From assembly GCF_014250475.1 (NCBI RefSeq), contig NZ_CP060204.1:434001-498000 (forward strand): a DNA stretch of 64,000 nucleotides. The letters run 5' to 3'. Below, one piece after another: positions 8,121-16,272 of the stretch. The stretch's first letter is position 1. Every line of letters begins with the position of its first letter. The stretch is from Selenomonas timonae (GTDB lineage Bacteria > Bacillota > Negativicutes > Selenomonadales > Selenomonadaceae). The notes under the pieces are model-generated. The model worked only from the letters and a program-made list of their open reading frames with translations, was not told the DNA's origin and searched no databases. Both the position numbers and the translations under genes were made by a program.

Positions 8121-8609
8121 ATGTTCCACAAAATGCGCCGCAAGGTACAGCAGCTTTCACCAGAGGAGACGGAGGCTGTGCTTATGCGCGGAACGGCAGG
8201 CGTACTCGCCCTCACGGGTGACAAGGCATTCCCATACGCCGTGCCCATCAGCTACGTCTATGACGGCGAGCACATCTACTTCCACAGTGCGCTCGAGGGG
8301 CATAAGATCGACGCCATCCAGCGGAATCCGAACGCATCCTTCGCCGTGATCGATCAGGATGAGGTCATCCCCGAGAAATACACGACTGCATACCGCAGCG
8401 TTATTGTCTTCGGCAGCATCCGCACCATCGAGGACGAGGAGGAAAAGCGTATTGCCGTCCGCAAGCTCGCCCTCAAATACGCGCCCGACAATACTGAGCA
8501 GCAGCATAACGAGATGATCGACCGTACATGGGAGCGGTTCTGTATGCTTGAGATGAGCATCGCACATATGACGGGCAAAGAAGGACGTGTCCTCACAGAG
8601 AAAAGATAA
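8121..8609 (+). CDS. NimA-like pyridoxamine 5'-phosphate oxidase-fold flavoprotein
   Basis: The protein has 162 residues. It shows the split-barrel flavin fold of the nitroimidazole-resistance (NimA) group: GVLALTGDKAFPYAVPISYVYD near residue 30, then IYFHSALEGHKIDAI, and VIVFGSI near residue 95. Family members bind FMN or heme, and some reduce nitroimidazoles. The physiological substrate is unknown. ATG at 8121 follows GGAGGTGCGTG, so the upstream ATG at 8061 is not used. A strong terminator follows. Confidence 0.8.
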   Translation: MFHKMRRKVQQLSPEETEAVLMRGTAGVLALTGDKAFPYAVPISYVYDGEHIYFHSALEGHKIDAIQRNPNASFAVIDQDEVIPEKYTTAYRSVIVFGSIRTIEDEEEKRIAVRKLALKYAPDNTEQQHNEMIDRTWERFCMLEMSIAHMTGKEGRVLTEKR

Positions 8610-8618
8610 TACAACGAC

Positions 8619-8652
8619 AAAAACGGTCACGCAATATGCGTGACCGTTTTTT
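8619..8652. terminator. Bidirectional terminator
   Basis: A stem of about 14 bp (AAAACGGTCACGCA and its complement) with a 4-nt loop has T-runs on both sides. It is shared by the NimA-like gene and the convergent aldehyde dehydrogenase gene. Confidence 0.85.
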
Positions 8653-8668
8653 GACGGAGCAACAACAT

Positions 8669-10096
8669 CTATCCCTCGACGTTCAGCACGATCAGCTTCT
8701 CCTCGGTGAGTTCGCGGATGGCATAGGCAGGACCCTCGCGGCCGATGCCGCTGTCCTTGACGCCGCCGTAGGGCATGTTGTCCATGCGGAAGGTCGCACC
8801 GTCGCCGATGACGACGCCGCCGACATCGAGGTGCTCGGCGCAGTAGTTCGCGACTGCAAGCGAGCGCGTAAAGACGCCCGCCTGCAGGCCGTAGCGCGTA
8901 TCGTTGACCATGCGTACGGCATCCTCGATTGTGTCGTAGGGGATGATGCTGAAGACCGGCGCAAAGGTCTCCTCGGAGACGACCTTCATCGCGGGCGTGA
9001 CATCCGTGAGCACGGTCGGCTCGTAGAACGCGCCTGTCCGATGTCCGCCCGCGAGGAGGTGCGCACCTGCCGCCGCCGCCTCATCGACCCACGCCTCGAT
9101 GCGCTCCGCCTCGCGCTCCGAGATCATCGAGCCGATCTGCGTGTGGACATCCATGAGGTCGCCACTCTTGAAATTCTGCGCCGCCTCGACGGCCGCCGCG
9201 CAGAACTCCTCGTAAATCGCGCGCGCGACATAGACGCGCTGGCAGGAGATGCAGACCTGTCCCGCGTTCACGAACGCATGGCGCGCGCAGTGCTCGGCGA
9301 CCCACGCAACGTCTGCCACATCCTCGTGCACGATGTTTGCGGAGTTCGAGCCGAGCTCGAGGGCGATGCGGCGAAAACCGACCGCCTCATGCAGTGTCTT
9401 GCCTACGGGGACGCTGCCTGTGAACGAGAACATGCGGATGCGCTCGTCCGCCGTGAGCAGCCTCCCGACCGCACTGCCCGCACCGTAGATGAGGTTGAGG
9501 CAGCCCGCAGGCAATCCCGCCTCCTGAAACACCTCGACGAGGAGGGATGCGGTGAGCGGCGTGGCAGAGGCGGGCTTGTAGATGACGGTATTACCCGCTG
9601 CGAGCGCAGGACCGATCTTGTGCGCAGCGAGATTCACGGGGAAGTTGAACGGCGTGATGGCGCAGACGACGCCGAGTGGACGGCGGATCGTGAATGCCAT
9701 GCGGCGCTCGCAGCCCGGTGCGCCCGCCAGAGGCACAGTCTCCCCGCGCAGCCGCTTCGCCTCCTCCGCCGAGAGGATGAGCGTCTGATAGGCGCGGTCG
9801 ATCTCACCACGTGCGTCGCGGATGGGCTTGCCCGCCTCGGCAGAGAGCGCCTCAGCAAACTCCTCACGCCGCTCCTTCATCAGATTTGCGGCACGCATGA
9901 TGATCTCATAGCGCTCGTAGGGACTGAGCTGTACCTCATGGAAGGCACGCTCCGCCGCATCCACTGCCGCACGCACATGCTCTGCGCCCGCTGCGGCGAT
10001 CTCGGCGATCACCTCGCCCGTCGCCTTGTGATAAACGGGAAGTGTTCCCTCGCCCGCGACCCGAACGCCGCCAATGAACATCTCGATGGTCTTCAT
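8669..10096 (-). CDS. NAD(P)-dependent aldehyde dehydrogenase
   Basis: The protein has 475 residues, a full-length member of the ALDH superfamily that oxidises an aldehyde to an acid or, in some members, glyceraldehyde 3-phosphate to 3-phosphoglycerate. The general base Glu247 sits in LELGS and the catalytic Cys282 in NAGQVC. The NFPVNL and KPASATPL cofactor segments are present. It resembles the lactaldehyde/succinate-semialdehyde/non-phosphorylating GAPDH branch, but the substrate cannot be fixed from sequence. ATG at 10096 follows AAGGGAG. It stands alone. Confidence 0.85.
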   Translation of the reverse strand: MKTIEMFIGGVRVAGEGTLPVYHKATGEVIAEIAAAGAEHVRAAVDAAERAFHEVQLSPYERYEIIMRAANLMKERREEFAEALSAEAGKPIRDARGEIDRAYQTLILSAEEAKRLRGETVPLAGAPGCERRMAFTIRRPLGVVCAITPFNFPVNLAAHKIGPALAAGNTVIYKPASATPLTASLLVEVFQEAGLPAGCLNLIYGAGSAVGRLLTADERIRMFSFTGSVPVGKTLHEAVGFRRIALELGSNSANIVHEDVADVAWVAEHCARHAFVNAGQVCISCQRVYVARAIYEEFCAAAVEAAQNFKSGDLMDVHTQIGSMISEREAERIEAWVDEAAAAGAHLLAGGHRTGAFYEPTVLTDVTPAMKVVSEETFAPVFSIIPYDTIEDAVRMVNDTRYGLQAGVFTRSLAVANYCAEHLDVGGVVIGDGATFRMDNMPYGGVKDSGIGREGPAYAIRELTEEKLIVLNVEG

Positions 10097-10268
10097 TATT
10101 ATCGGTCTCCCTTCGAAAGCTTCATGTTGGCTGTCTTTTTGTTTTCATTATAGGGACACTTCTTCCAAAAATCAAGAAATCACAGGCGTCGTATTTTTAC
10201 GGATATATAACGCCATCCTTACGCCCTCCTCCATTCGATCTGCTACACTATCATTCGTCGATAACAAT

Positions 10269-10329
10269 TAAGGAAACGCCGATAAATTCAGCCCAATCTG
10301 ACGGACTTCATTTTGTCGGCGCATCCTTA
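10269..10329. repeat. Short copy of a dispersed inverted-repeat element (R1)
   Basis: TAAGGAAACGCCGATAAA on the left faces GTCGGCGCATCCTTA on the right, giving imperfect terminal inverted repeats. The inside retains AATCTGACGGACTTCATTTT, also found in the longer copies at 26089 and 41566. It looks like an internally deleted copy of that family. It sits just upstream of the DUF3298-like gene and could fold as a hairpin in its leader. Confidence 0.75.
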
Positions 10330-10347
10330 GAGAACAACGGAGGAACC

Positions 10348-10980
10348 ATGATGAAGAAAACTCTGCGCGCTGCGGCGCTTACCGCGGCAATGACAGCAAT
10401 GCTCTCCGGTGCGGCGTTCGCCATGCCGACCGTCACTGACGGACAGGAGACCAGTGAGGGCGCAGTCCTCACCTATCCCATCGTCCAAACCGACGCGGCT
10501 GACGCACAGCAGCGCATCAACACTGTGATCGAGGACGATGTAAAGGCGTTCATGCAGGAAATCGATATGGCACGCATGGGCAACAAGAAGACCTCTGCCG
10601 AGATGAGCTACAAGATCACAAACAGCGGCGACGACCTGCTCAGCCTGAAGACGGAGCAACTCATCTCCGAAGAGGGCGCGGCACACCCGATGTCCTACAC
10701 GCACGGCTATCTCTTCCGCCTGTCCGACGGCAAGGCGCTCACCCTCGACGACGTGCAGCAAATGTCAGATCGAAAGGATCATGCCGCCCGCTATACGCTG
10801 GACGCGCTGAACCACCGCCTCACGGAGCCGAAGAACGGTGCGCCCGAGGGATATAAGCCGCTTGAAGCTGCCCCCAAGGACATCTACATGGATGCCGACG
10901 GCCACATCCACGTACTCATTCAGCGCTATGAGGCCGCCTCCTATGCGGCGGGCGTCCTCGACATCGACCTCGACGCATAA
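10348..10980 (+). CDS. Secreted DUF3298-type protein
   Basis: The protein has 210 residues with a signal peptide ending AAFA-MP. The mature part has alternating strands and the GYLFRLSDGKALTLDDV segment typical of DUF3298 domains, which occur in PdaC-like and RsiV-like extracytoplasmic proteins. It lacks the deacetylase domain of PdaC, so it is probably a binding or sensor domain. ATG at 10348 follows CGGAGGAACC. A terminator follows. Confidence 0.7.
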   Translation: MMKKTLRAAALTAAMTAMLSGAAFAMPTVTDGQETSEGAVLTYPIVQTDAADAQQRINTVIEDDVKAFMQEIDMARMGNKKTSAEMSYKITNSGDDLLSLKTEQLISEEGAAHPMSYTHGYLFRLSDGKALTLDDVQQMSDRKDHAARYTLDALNHRLTEPKNGAPEGYKPLEAAPKDIYMDADGHIHVLIQRYEAASYAAGVLDIDLDA

Positions 10981-11002
10981 CACTTCCCAAACCTCCCATT
11001 TC

Positions 11003-11037
11003 CCGTCTGTACCCGCGCGGTGCAGACGGATTTTATT
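11003..11037 (+). terminator. Terminator of the DUF3298 gene
   Basis: CCGTCTG at 11003-11009 pairs with CAGACGG at 11023-11029, followed by ATTTTATTTT. Confidence 0.7.
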
Positions 11038-11053
11038 TTGCGAAAGATTTTCA

Positions 11054-11082
11054 TTGACAGCGATCATAAAATGCCGTATTCT
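11054..11082 (+). promoter_or_regulatory. Promoter of the ABC/TonB uptake operon
   Basis: TTGACA at 11054-11059 and TATTCT at 11077-11082 are 17 nt apart. A weak ATGAATATCAT symmetry just downstream could be an operator. It is not a convincing Fur box. Confidence 0.55.
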
Positions 11083-11142
11083 CAACATGAATATCATTCC
11101 TTTTTAAGAACGTTTCAATGTACTCACAGAAAGGAGCCTACG

Positions 11143-12174
11143 TTGCCTATCCGCCAACTACTCTCCTCGCCCTTCGCGCTCACCATATTTCTCGTCCTCG
11201 CAGCTGTCTGTGCAATATCGGCAGGCAGTGTCTCCGTGCCACCTGCCGATACACTCGCCGTCATCACGGCGAAGCTGGCGGGGAGCGTCCCTGTAGTCGA
11301 TCCCGCCATCACAGACATCATCTGGTCGCTGCGCGTGCCGCGCGTTCTGCTCGCAATGACAGCGGGAGCGGGACTGGCACTTGCGGGTGTCGTCATGCAG
11401 GCGAGTGTGCAGAATCCCCTCGCAGAGCCGTTCATCCTCGGCATTGCCTCGGGCGCATCCGTCGGCGCGACACTCGCGATCCTCATTGGGACGGCGGCAA
11501 TCCCCTTTGGCGTGCCGGGCTGCGCTTTCCTCGGCGCAATCCTCGCCACACTCGCCGTGCTCATGCTCGCAGGGATGCACCGCCGCGTCTCGACGGTGAA
11601 GCTCGTGCTCGCGGGTGCGGCGATCAGCGCACTCTGCGTGGCGGCAACGAATTTCATCGTCTACATGGCGGCGGATGCGGAGGGCATGCAGTCGGCGGCG
11701 TTCTGGACGATGGGCTCGCTCGCCGATGCAAAGTGGCACAGCCTCTTCCTGCCCGTCCTCATCGTCACGGGGCTCGTCGTTTACTTCCTCTCACAGCTGC
11801 GCACACTCGACGTGCTGCTCCTCGGCGAGGAGCTTGCCGTGACGCTCGGCATCGACGCGAGTGCAAAGCGCCGCCTCTACATGGGTCTGCTCGCCCTCCT
11901 CACGGGCGTCCTCGTCGCAACCTGCGGCATCATCGGCTTCGTCGGACTCGTCGTCCCGCATCTCGTGCGCTCCTTCACGGGCGCATCGCATCGCCGACTG
12001 CTCCCCGCCGCGCTCCTCGTCGGCGCCATCTTCCTCGTTGTCGCCGACCTCCTCGCGCGCACCCTCCTGCCCGCGGGCGATCTGCCCATCGGCATCATCA
12101 CCGCACTCATCGGCGCGCCGCTCTTCATGAAGCTGCTCTTCGGCAGCAGCGGGAATTTCGGAGGTTCGCGATGA
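11143..12174 (+). CDS. FecCD/BtuC-type ABC transporter permease
   Basis: The protein has 343 residues and about ten membrane segments. It belongs to the permease family that moves iron-siderophore, heme or cobalamin across the inner membrane. The RVPRVLLAMTAGAGLALAG segment and the later GIIGFVGLVVPHLVR coupling segment are family hallmarks. The start is TTG at 11143, preceded by AAAGGAG at good spacing; earlier in-frame ATG codons have no ribosome site and would add a non-membrane tail. The stop overlaps the next start as ATGA, so it is co-translated with the ATPase gene. Confidence 0.9.
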   Translation: MPIRQLLSSPFALTIFLVLAAVCAISAGSVSVPPADTLAVITAKLAGSVPVVDPAITDIIWSLRVPRVLLAMTAGAGLALAGVVMQASVQNPLAEPFILGIASGASVGATLAILIGTAAIPFGVPGCAFLGAILATLAVLMLAGMHRRVSTVKLVLAGAAISALCVAATNFIVYMAADAEGMQSAAFWTMGSLADAKWHSLFLPVLIVTGLVVYFLSQLRTLDVLLLGEELAVTLGIDASAKRRLYMGLLALLTGVLVATCGIIGFVGLVVPHLVRSFTGASHRRLLPAALLVGAIFLVVADLLARTLLPAGDLPIGIITALIGAPLFMKLLFGSSGNFGGSR

Positions 12175-12944
12175 AACCAATCCACATCGAAAATCTGAAA
12201 TTCCGCATCGGCGCCAAGGAAATCCTCCACGGCATCACCGCAGACCTCCCGACCGACCGCTTTGTCGCACTGCTCGGGCCGAACGGCTGCGGCAAGTCCA
12301 CCCTGCTCAAGCATCTCTACCGCGTGCACAGGGTACAGGAGGGGCGCGTCACGATGGACGACACCCCACTCGCAGACATTCCACTGCGCGCGGCGGCGCA
12401 GGAGATCGGCGTCATGGGACAGTTCCACGCCGTCGACTTCGATTTCAGCGTCGAGGAGATCGCCCTCATGGGGCGAGCCCCGTACAAGGAGAGCTTTGAG
12501 GACGACACGGAGGAGGACTACGCGCTCGTCCGCGACGCACTCGAACGCGTCGGCATGGCGGACGCCGCCGCACGCTCCTTCAATGAACTGTCGGGCGGCG
12601 AGCAGCAGCGTGTCATGCTCGCACGTGTGCTCGTACAGGAGCCGCAGCTGCTCATCCTCGACGAGCCGACCAACCATCTCGACATCAAATATCAGCTGCA
12701 TATACTAGAGCTGGTCAAAGGGCTGAATATCGGCGTGATCGCAGCCCTCCACGACCTCAACCTCGCCGCCATGTATGCCGACCTCATTGTCGTCATGAAG
12801 GCGGGGCGCATTGAACGCATCGGAACGCCGAATGAGATCATCACGGCGGAAATGCTCGCACACATCTACGGCGTAAATGCGAATGTGACCTACGACGCTG
12901 CGGGGCTGCCACTCGTCGACTACCGTACGGAGCAGCTGCAATGA
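12171..12944 (+). CDS. ABC transporter ATPase for iron-complex or cobalamin uptake
   Basis: The protein has 257 residues with all ATPase motifs: Walker A GPNGCGKST, signature LSGGEQQ, Walker B LLILDEP and the switch His in ALHDLN. It resembles FecE/BtuD/FhuC. It energises the permease encoded immediately upstream. The start overlaps the permease stop and its own stop overlaps the binding-protein start, so stoichiometric co-translation is likely. The substrate is not given by the ATPase. Confidence 0.92.
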   Translation: MKPIHIENLKFRIGAKEILHGITADLPTDRFVALLGPNGCGKSTLLKHLYRVHRVQEGRVTMDDTPLADIPLRAAAQEIGVMGQFHAVDFDFSVEEIALMGRAPYKESFEDDTEEDYALVRDALERVGMADAAARSFNELSGGEQQRVMLARVLVQEPQLLILDEPTNHLDIKYQLHILELVKGLNIGVIAALHDLNLAAMYADLIVVMKAGRIERIGTPNEIITAEMLAHIYGVNANVTYDAAGLPLVDYRTEQLQ

Positions 12945-13975
12945 GCGGCGCACAGCAGAATTCGGGGCGCACCTTGAAACGCATGGGCAACGCCCTGAGG
13001 CTCCTGCCCTTTCTCGCGTGCGCTGTACTCGTCCTCGCACTCTCCATGCGAGACGGGCGCGGCACACAGGCGGCAGAGCCAATCACCGAAGGAATCACCT
13101 ACACGACGGCGGACAGTGAGGGGCGACCGACAGAGTTCACGCTTCCCCGTACGCCTGAGCGCGTGCTCGTCTCCTATCCGGGGGCGACGGAGCTTCTGAT
13201 CGACCTAGGTCTCACGGATCGCATCATCGGCACGATTGCGCCCTACGGCGCAGAGCCGCCCGCATACGCCGATGCCTATGCCGCGCTCCCGATTCTCGCC
13301 GCGCCCTACGTACCGAGCCGCGAGGAGGTCGTCGCTCTGCGTCCCGATCTCATCATCGGCTGGTCGCACCACTTCACGCCTGATGCACTTGGCGATGTGT
13401 ATGCGTACTTTGATCGCGGCGTCGGCGCCTACATCGTGCCCGCCACCGTGCGCAAGGGACGCCCGACGTTCGAGGAGACGGTCTATCCGTTCATTGCGGA
13501 TATAGGGCATATCTTCGGCGTGGAAGACCGTGCAAAGGACTATACTGCGGGACTTGAGGCACGTGTTGCCGCTGTCGAGCATCGCACCGAGGCGCGTGGG
13601 AGGCGTTTCTCCGCAATGATTTTGCAGTCACACGGGACAAGCCTTTACAGCATGTACGGCCCCGCCTACATCATCGACGACATTGCGCGCAAGGCGGGCG
13701 CAGACAACATTGTCGACCGTCAGATGCGTTCGGTTGGCCCTGAGCGCGTCCTCGGCTTTGCGCCCGATGTCATCATCTACGTCAATCCGAAGGACATCTC
13801 GGAGGAGGAGGCGCGCGCAGAGCTGCGCGCCGATCCGAACCTCCAGAATATGAAAGCTGTGCGGAAGAACCGCATCATCGTCGTGAATTTCTCCGACGTG
13901 AACAATGGGAACGGGCGCTGTATCACGGCGCTTGAGGATATAGCTGCAGGGCTGGATGCCCTCATGGATGAATAG
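12941..13975 (+). CDS. Periplasmic iron-complex/cobalamin-type binding protein
   Basis: The protein has 344 residues. A long positively charged N region (KRMGNALR) leads to a hydrophobic signal segment ending QAAEP. The mature part has the TroA/BtuF-like fold: RVLVSYPGATELLIDLGL, VPSREEVVALRPDLIIGW and the long helix linking two lobes. It delivers the ligand to the permease. Its gene overlaps the ATPase gene by 4 nt and the receptor gene follows 12 nt later. No lipobox is seen. The ligand could be heme, siderophore or corrinoid; no cobalamin riboswitch is visible upstream. Confidence 0.85.
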   Translation: MSGAQQNSGRTLKRMGNALRLLPFLACAVLVLALSMRDGRGTQAAEPITEGITYTTADSEGRPTEFTLPRTPERVLVSYPGATELLIDLGLTDRIIGTIAPYGAEPPAYADAYAALPILAAPYVPSREEVVALRPDLIIGWSHHFTPDALGDVYAYFDRGVGAYIVPATVRKGRPTFEETVYPFIADIGHIFGVEDRAKDYTAGLEARVAAVEHRTEARGRRFSAMILQSHGTSLYSMYGPAYIIDDIARKAGADNIVDRQMRSVGPERVLGFAPDVIIYVNPKDISEEEARAELRADPNLQNMKAVRKNRIIVVNFSDVNNGNGRCITALEDIAAGLDALMDE

Positions 13976-13987
13976 GAAGGGATACAG

Positions 13988-15913
13988 ATGAGAAAAAGGA
14001 TTTTGAGCGGACTCGTCGCGACTGCGCTGACCGTCGGAACGGGCTATGCGCTCCCCGTGAGCGCCGCAGAGGCAACGGATGATGCGGTGCAGACCTATGT
14101 GCTGGACGACATTGTCGTTACGGCAAGCCGCAGCGAGACGGCAATCAGCGACGTACCCGCAGATGTCACGCTGATCTCGGAGGAGCAGATCGAGCGCGGC
14201 AACTACAAGAGCGTCTCCGATGCGCTCAAGGGTGCGAACATCAACGTCGTGCAGAAGGGCTTTGCCGCCTATCCCGTCATCAACGGTGACTCGCGCGTCC
14301 TCGTCATGGTCGACGGCAAGAAGGTCAACTGGGATCACCTCGTCGTCAGTGGGGACACGAACGCCGTCGATGTGGATCAGATCGCCATCGGCGACGTGGA
14401 GCGCATTGAGATCGTACGCGGGCCGAACTCCTCGCTGTACGGTGAACGTGCCATCTCGGGCGTCATCAACATCATCACAAAGCGTCCGACGACGGGAAAA
14501 CCGTCCGGCAGTTTCAACATGCAGCTTGGCTCGTGGGGCGAAAAGCGTGCGGGGGTGAACGTCAGCGGCGGCGATGAAAAGAACACCATCAAGGTCGGCA
14601 TCGCGCATGAGCGCCGCAGGAACTTCCAATATAAGAACGCCTATGGCGAAAAGCACACCTTTGAGAACAGTGACATCAACCGCACGGACTACAATGTCGG
14701 ATTTGACCGCATCCTTGGCAATGACCGCCTGCGCCTCGAGTTCAGTCGCCACGAGGCGGACGACGGCTACGGCGTTCTTTTGAGCAATCCGCGAACCGGT
14801 GCATCCATGTATCAAGGACGCACAGACATCGTCGATACGGGCTACGGCATCACTTATATGTTCGGCTCGGAGAAGGAGGGCGAGGGCACATTCCTACGCT
14901 TCTATCGGAATGAGTCCACAGCGGACGGCGGCTTTAACTCTCAATATAGTCACGACCTGCGCCGCAACGCCTTCGAGGGGCAGAAGCTCTGGATGCTTGG
15001 CGACAAGAATATGCTGATCGGCGGCTTCCTCTGGTCGCAAGAGAAGATCAGTGAAGTCAGCGGCTATGTTCCGATGGACGCCTCTGCTGTTACAAAGGCA
15101 CTATTCCTTGAGGACGACTGGCAGCTCGGGCGCGGTTACTCGCTGAAGCTCGGCTCGCGCCTCGAACATCACAACGACTTCGGCACGGATGTCACCTCGC
15201 ACATCAGCCTCAACAAGAAGTTCGACCGCAAAACGCACGCCTATATCTCATGGGGGCAGGCGGTCAACAATCCGTCCCTCAAGATGCGCTATGCAAGAAC
15301 GCCCTTCTGGATTGGGAATCCTGATCTCAAACAGGAGAAATCCCACACCTTCACCATTGGCGCGGACAGTCAAATCACGCGCAAGTGGAACGTCTCTGCC
15401 AGCATCTACTGGAGCAAGCTAAAGAATGCGCTCAACTGGGTGAACGGAACGGGCGGTAATCCGGGTCACTACGAGAACGTCGATACGGAATACCGCCGTG
15501 GACTCGAACTCAGCACGCGCTATCGCGCCGACGACCACTGGACAATCCGCACGGCATACAGCTATGCGCATGTCGACTCCACCGATCCCGCCAAGGACTT
15601 CCTTCGGACGAATACACGCCCGAACGGCTACAATCTCGGTGTCTCCTACACGCAGGGAAAATGGGATGCGGATCTCGACCTCAACTATGTGACAGGACGC
15701 AGCACGGTACACTATACCGACTCTCGCTATCTGACGCTTGATCTCGGCGTAAACTATCATGTGACGAAGGATTTCAAGATCTACTTGAAGGGCGTCAACC
15801 TCACCGATGAATCGTATGAATCCATGGGTGCAACACCGTCTATTTGGTCGCCCCTGGGCGGCTATGCGGCACCGAGCCGCCACTTCATCCTTGGTGGAAC
15901 GTACAATTTCTGA
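13988..15913 (+). CDS. TonB-dependent outer-membrane receptor
   Basis: The protein has 641 residues with a signal peptide ending VSAA. An N-terminal TonB box-like stretch (DDIVVTASR) leads into the plug domain (ISEEQIERGNYKSVSDAL, then RVLVMVDGKKV and IVRGPNSSLYGERAISGVINIIT). A 22-strand barrel ends in the terminal aromatic YNF. It takes up a metal complex or vitamin across the outer membrane using TonB energy. It completes a full two-membrane import route with the three genes before it. A terminator follows. Confidence 0.92.
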   Translation: MRKRILSGLVATALTVGTGYALPVSAAEATDDAVQTYVLDDIVVTASRSETAISDVPADVTLISEEQIERGNYKSVSDALKGANINVVQKGFAAYPVINGDSRVLVMVDGKKVNWDHLVVSGDTNAVDVDQIAIGDVERIEIVRGPNSSLYGERAISGVINIITKRPTTGKPSGSFNMQLGSWGEKRAGVNVSGGDEKNTIKVGIAHERRRNFQYKNAYGEKHTFENSDINRTDYNVGFDRILGNDRLRLEFSRHEADDGYGVLLSNPRTGASMYQGRTDIVDTGYGITYMFGSEKEGEGTFLRFYRNESTADGGFNSQYSHDLRRNAFEGQKLWMLGDKNMLIGGFLWSQEKISEVSGYVPMDASAVTKALFLEDDWQLGRGYSLKLGSRLEHHNDFGTDVTSHISLNKKFDRKTHAYISWGQAVNNPSLKMRYARTPFWIGNPDLKQEKSHTFTIGADSQITRKWNVSASIYWSKLKNALNWVNGTGGNPGHYENVDTEYRRGLELSTRYRADDHWTIRTAYSYAHVDSTDPAKDFLRTNTRPNGYNLGVSYTQGKWDADLDLNYVTGRSTVHYTDSRYLTLDLGVNYHVTKDFKIYLKGVNLTDESYESMGATPSIWSPLGGYAAPSRHFILGGTYNF

Positions 15914-15930
15914 TTTCCCCATCGCACACA

Positions 15931-15963
15931 AAAACGGAGCAGACAAATATCTGCTCCGTTTTC
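15931..15963 (+). terminator. Terminator of the uptake operon
   Basis: A perfect 13-bp stem (AAAACGGAGCAGA with its complement, 15931-15943 and 15950-15962) closes the TonB receptor transcript. Confidence 0.85.
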
Positions 15964-15988
15964 ACTTCCTCATAACGAATCTATGTGC

Positions 15989-15994
15989 TATAAT
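15989..15994 (+). promoter_or_regulatory. Extended -10 promoter of type I toxin locus 1
   Basis: TATAAT preceded by TGTGC gives an extended -10. The expected start near 16001 places GCGACTGGTGA at the very 5' end of the toxin mRNA. The same TGTGCTATAAT occurs at the second locus (46449-46459). Confidence 0.7.
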
Positions 15995-16046
15995 GAACCC
16001 AGCGACTGGTGAATGTCGGTTTCCTCCCTTTGTGGGGGTGATGTGC

Positions 16047-16124
16047 GTGACGCTTTTTGAAAAGCTATCGCTTCTGATTGCGGCGGCAACGCTCGTAGTC
16101 AACATCATATTTCTGATGAAGTAA
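16047..16124 (+). CDS. Holin-like type I toxin peptide, locus 1
   Basis: The peptide has 25 residues, starting MTLFEKLSLL with a hydrophobic middle and a final lysine. It matches the layout of the putative holin-like toxin family of Firmicutes, short membrane peptides that depolarise or damage the membrane. GTG at 16047 is 9 nt from GGGGG; an ATG two codons earlier is possible. CTCCC just upstream can pair with GGGGG, hiding the ribosome site in a hairpin. The gene is nearly the same as the one at 46510 and an antisense RNA gene faces it. Confidence 0.75.
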   Translation: MTLFEKLSLLIAAATLVVNIIFLMK

Positions 16125-16127
16125 CAG

Positions 16128-16226
16128 AAAAAAGAACCGTACGCGCGGTTCACGTCGGCTCCTCTTTCAAGAACATAAAATTCTGCGGAGAGACCGGCGG
16201 ATCCAATCACCAGTCGTCCTTTTGTA
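16128..16226 (-). ncRNA. Antisense antitoxin RNA of type I locus 1
   Basis: A perfect consensus promoter on the minus strand would start RNA near 16226. Reading leftward, the RNA ends in a GAACCG/CGGTTC hairpin followed by six T residues (16128-16145). It runs toward the toxin gene and covers the region after the toxin stop codon, so it is complementary to the 3' part of the toxin mRNA. The 5' end (CGACTGGTGA) matches the toxin mRNA 5' end. The boundaries are predicted, not measured. Confidence 0.72.
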
Positions 16227-16231
16227 TTCTC

Positions 16232-16260
16232 ATTATATCGATTCACGAAAAAGTTGTCAA
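16232..16260 (-). promoter_or_regulatory. Consensus promoter of the antitoxin RNA, locus 1
   Basis: On the minus strand it reads TTGACA, 17 nt, TATAAT, a perfect sigma-70-type promoter, stronger than the toxin promoter, as expected for an antitoxin RNA. It ends 12 nt before the sirtuin start codon. Confidence 0.85.
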
Positions 16261-16272
16261 GGGAGGTATACG

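Noticed and set aside
8636-10153. A 505-codon open frame antisense to the aldehyde dehydrogenase gene
   Set aside because: It has the same Arg/Asp/His-rich shadow composition, no ribosome site, and the sense frame is a clear enzyme.
10981-11142. Cobalamin riboswitch before the BtuCDF-like operon
   Set aside because: I looked for a long structured leader with a B12 box and found only a terminator, a promoter and about 60 nt of leader.
11118-12944. A long frame covering the permease gene out of phase before the ATPase gene
   Set aside because: Only the part from 12171 on is protein-like. The earlier part is an Arg/His-rich shadow of the permease.
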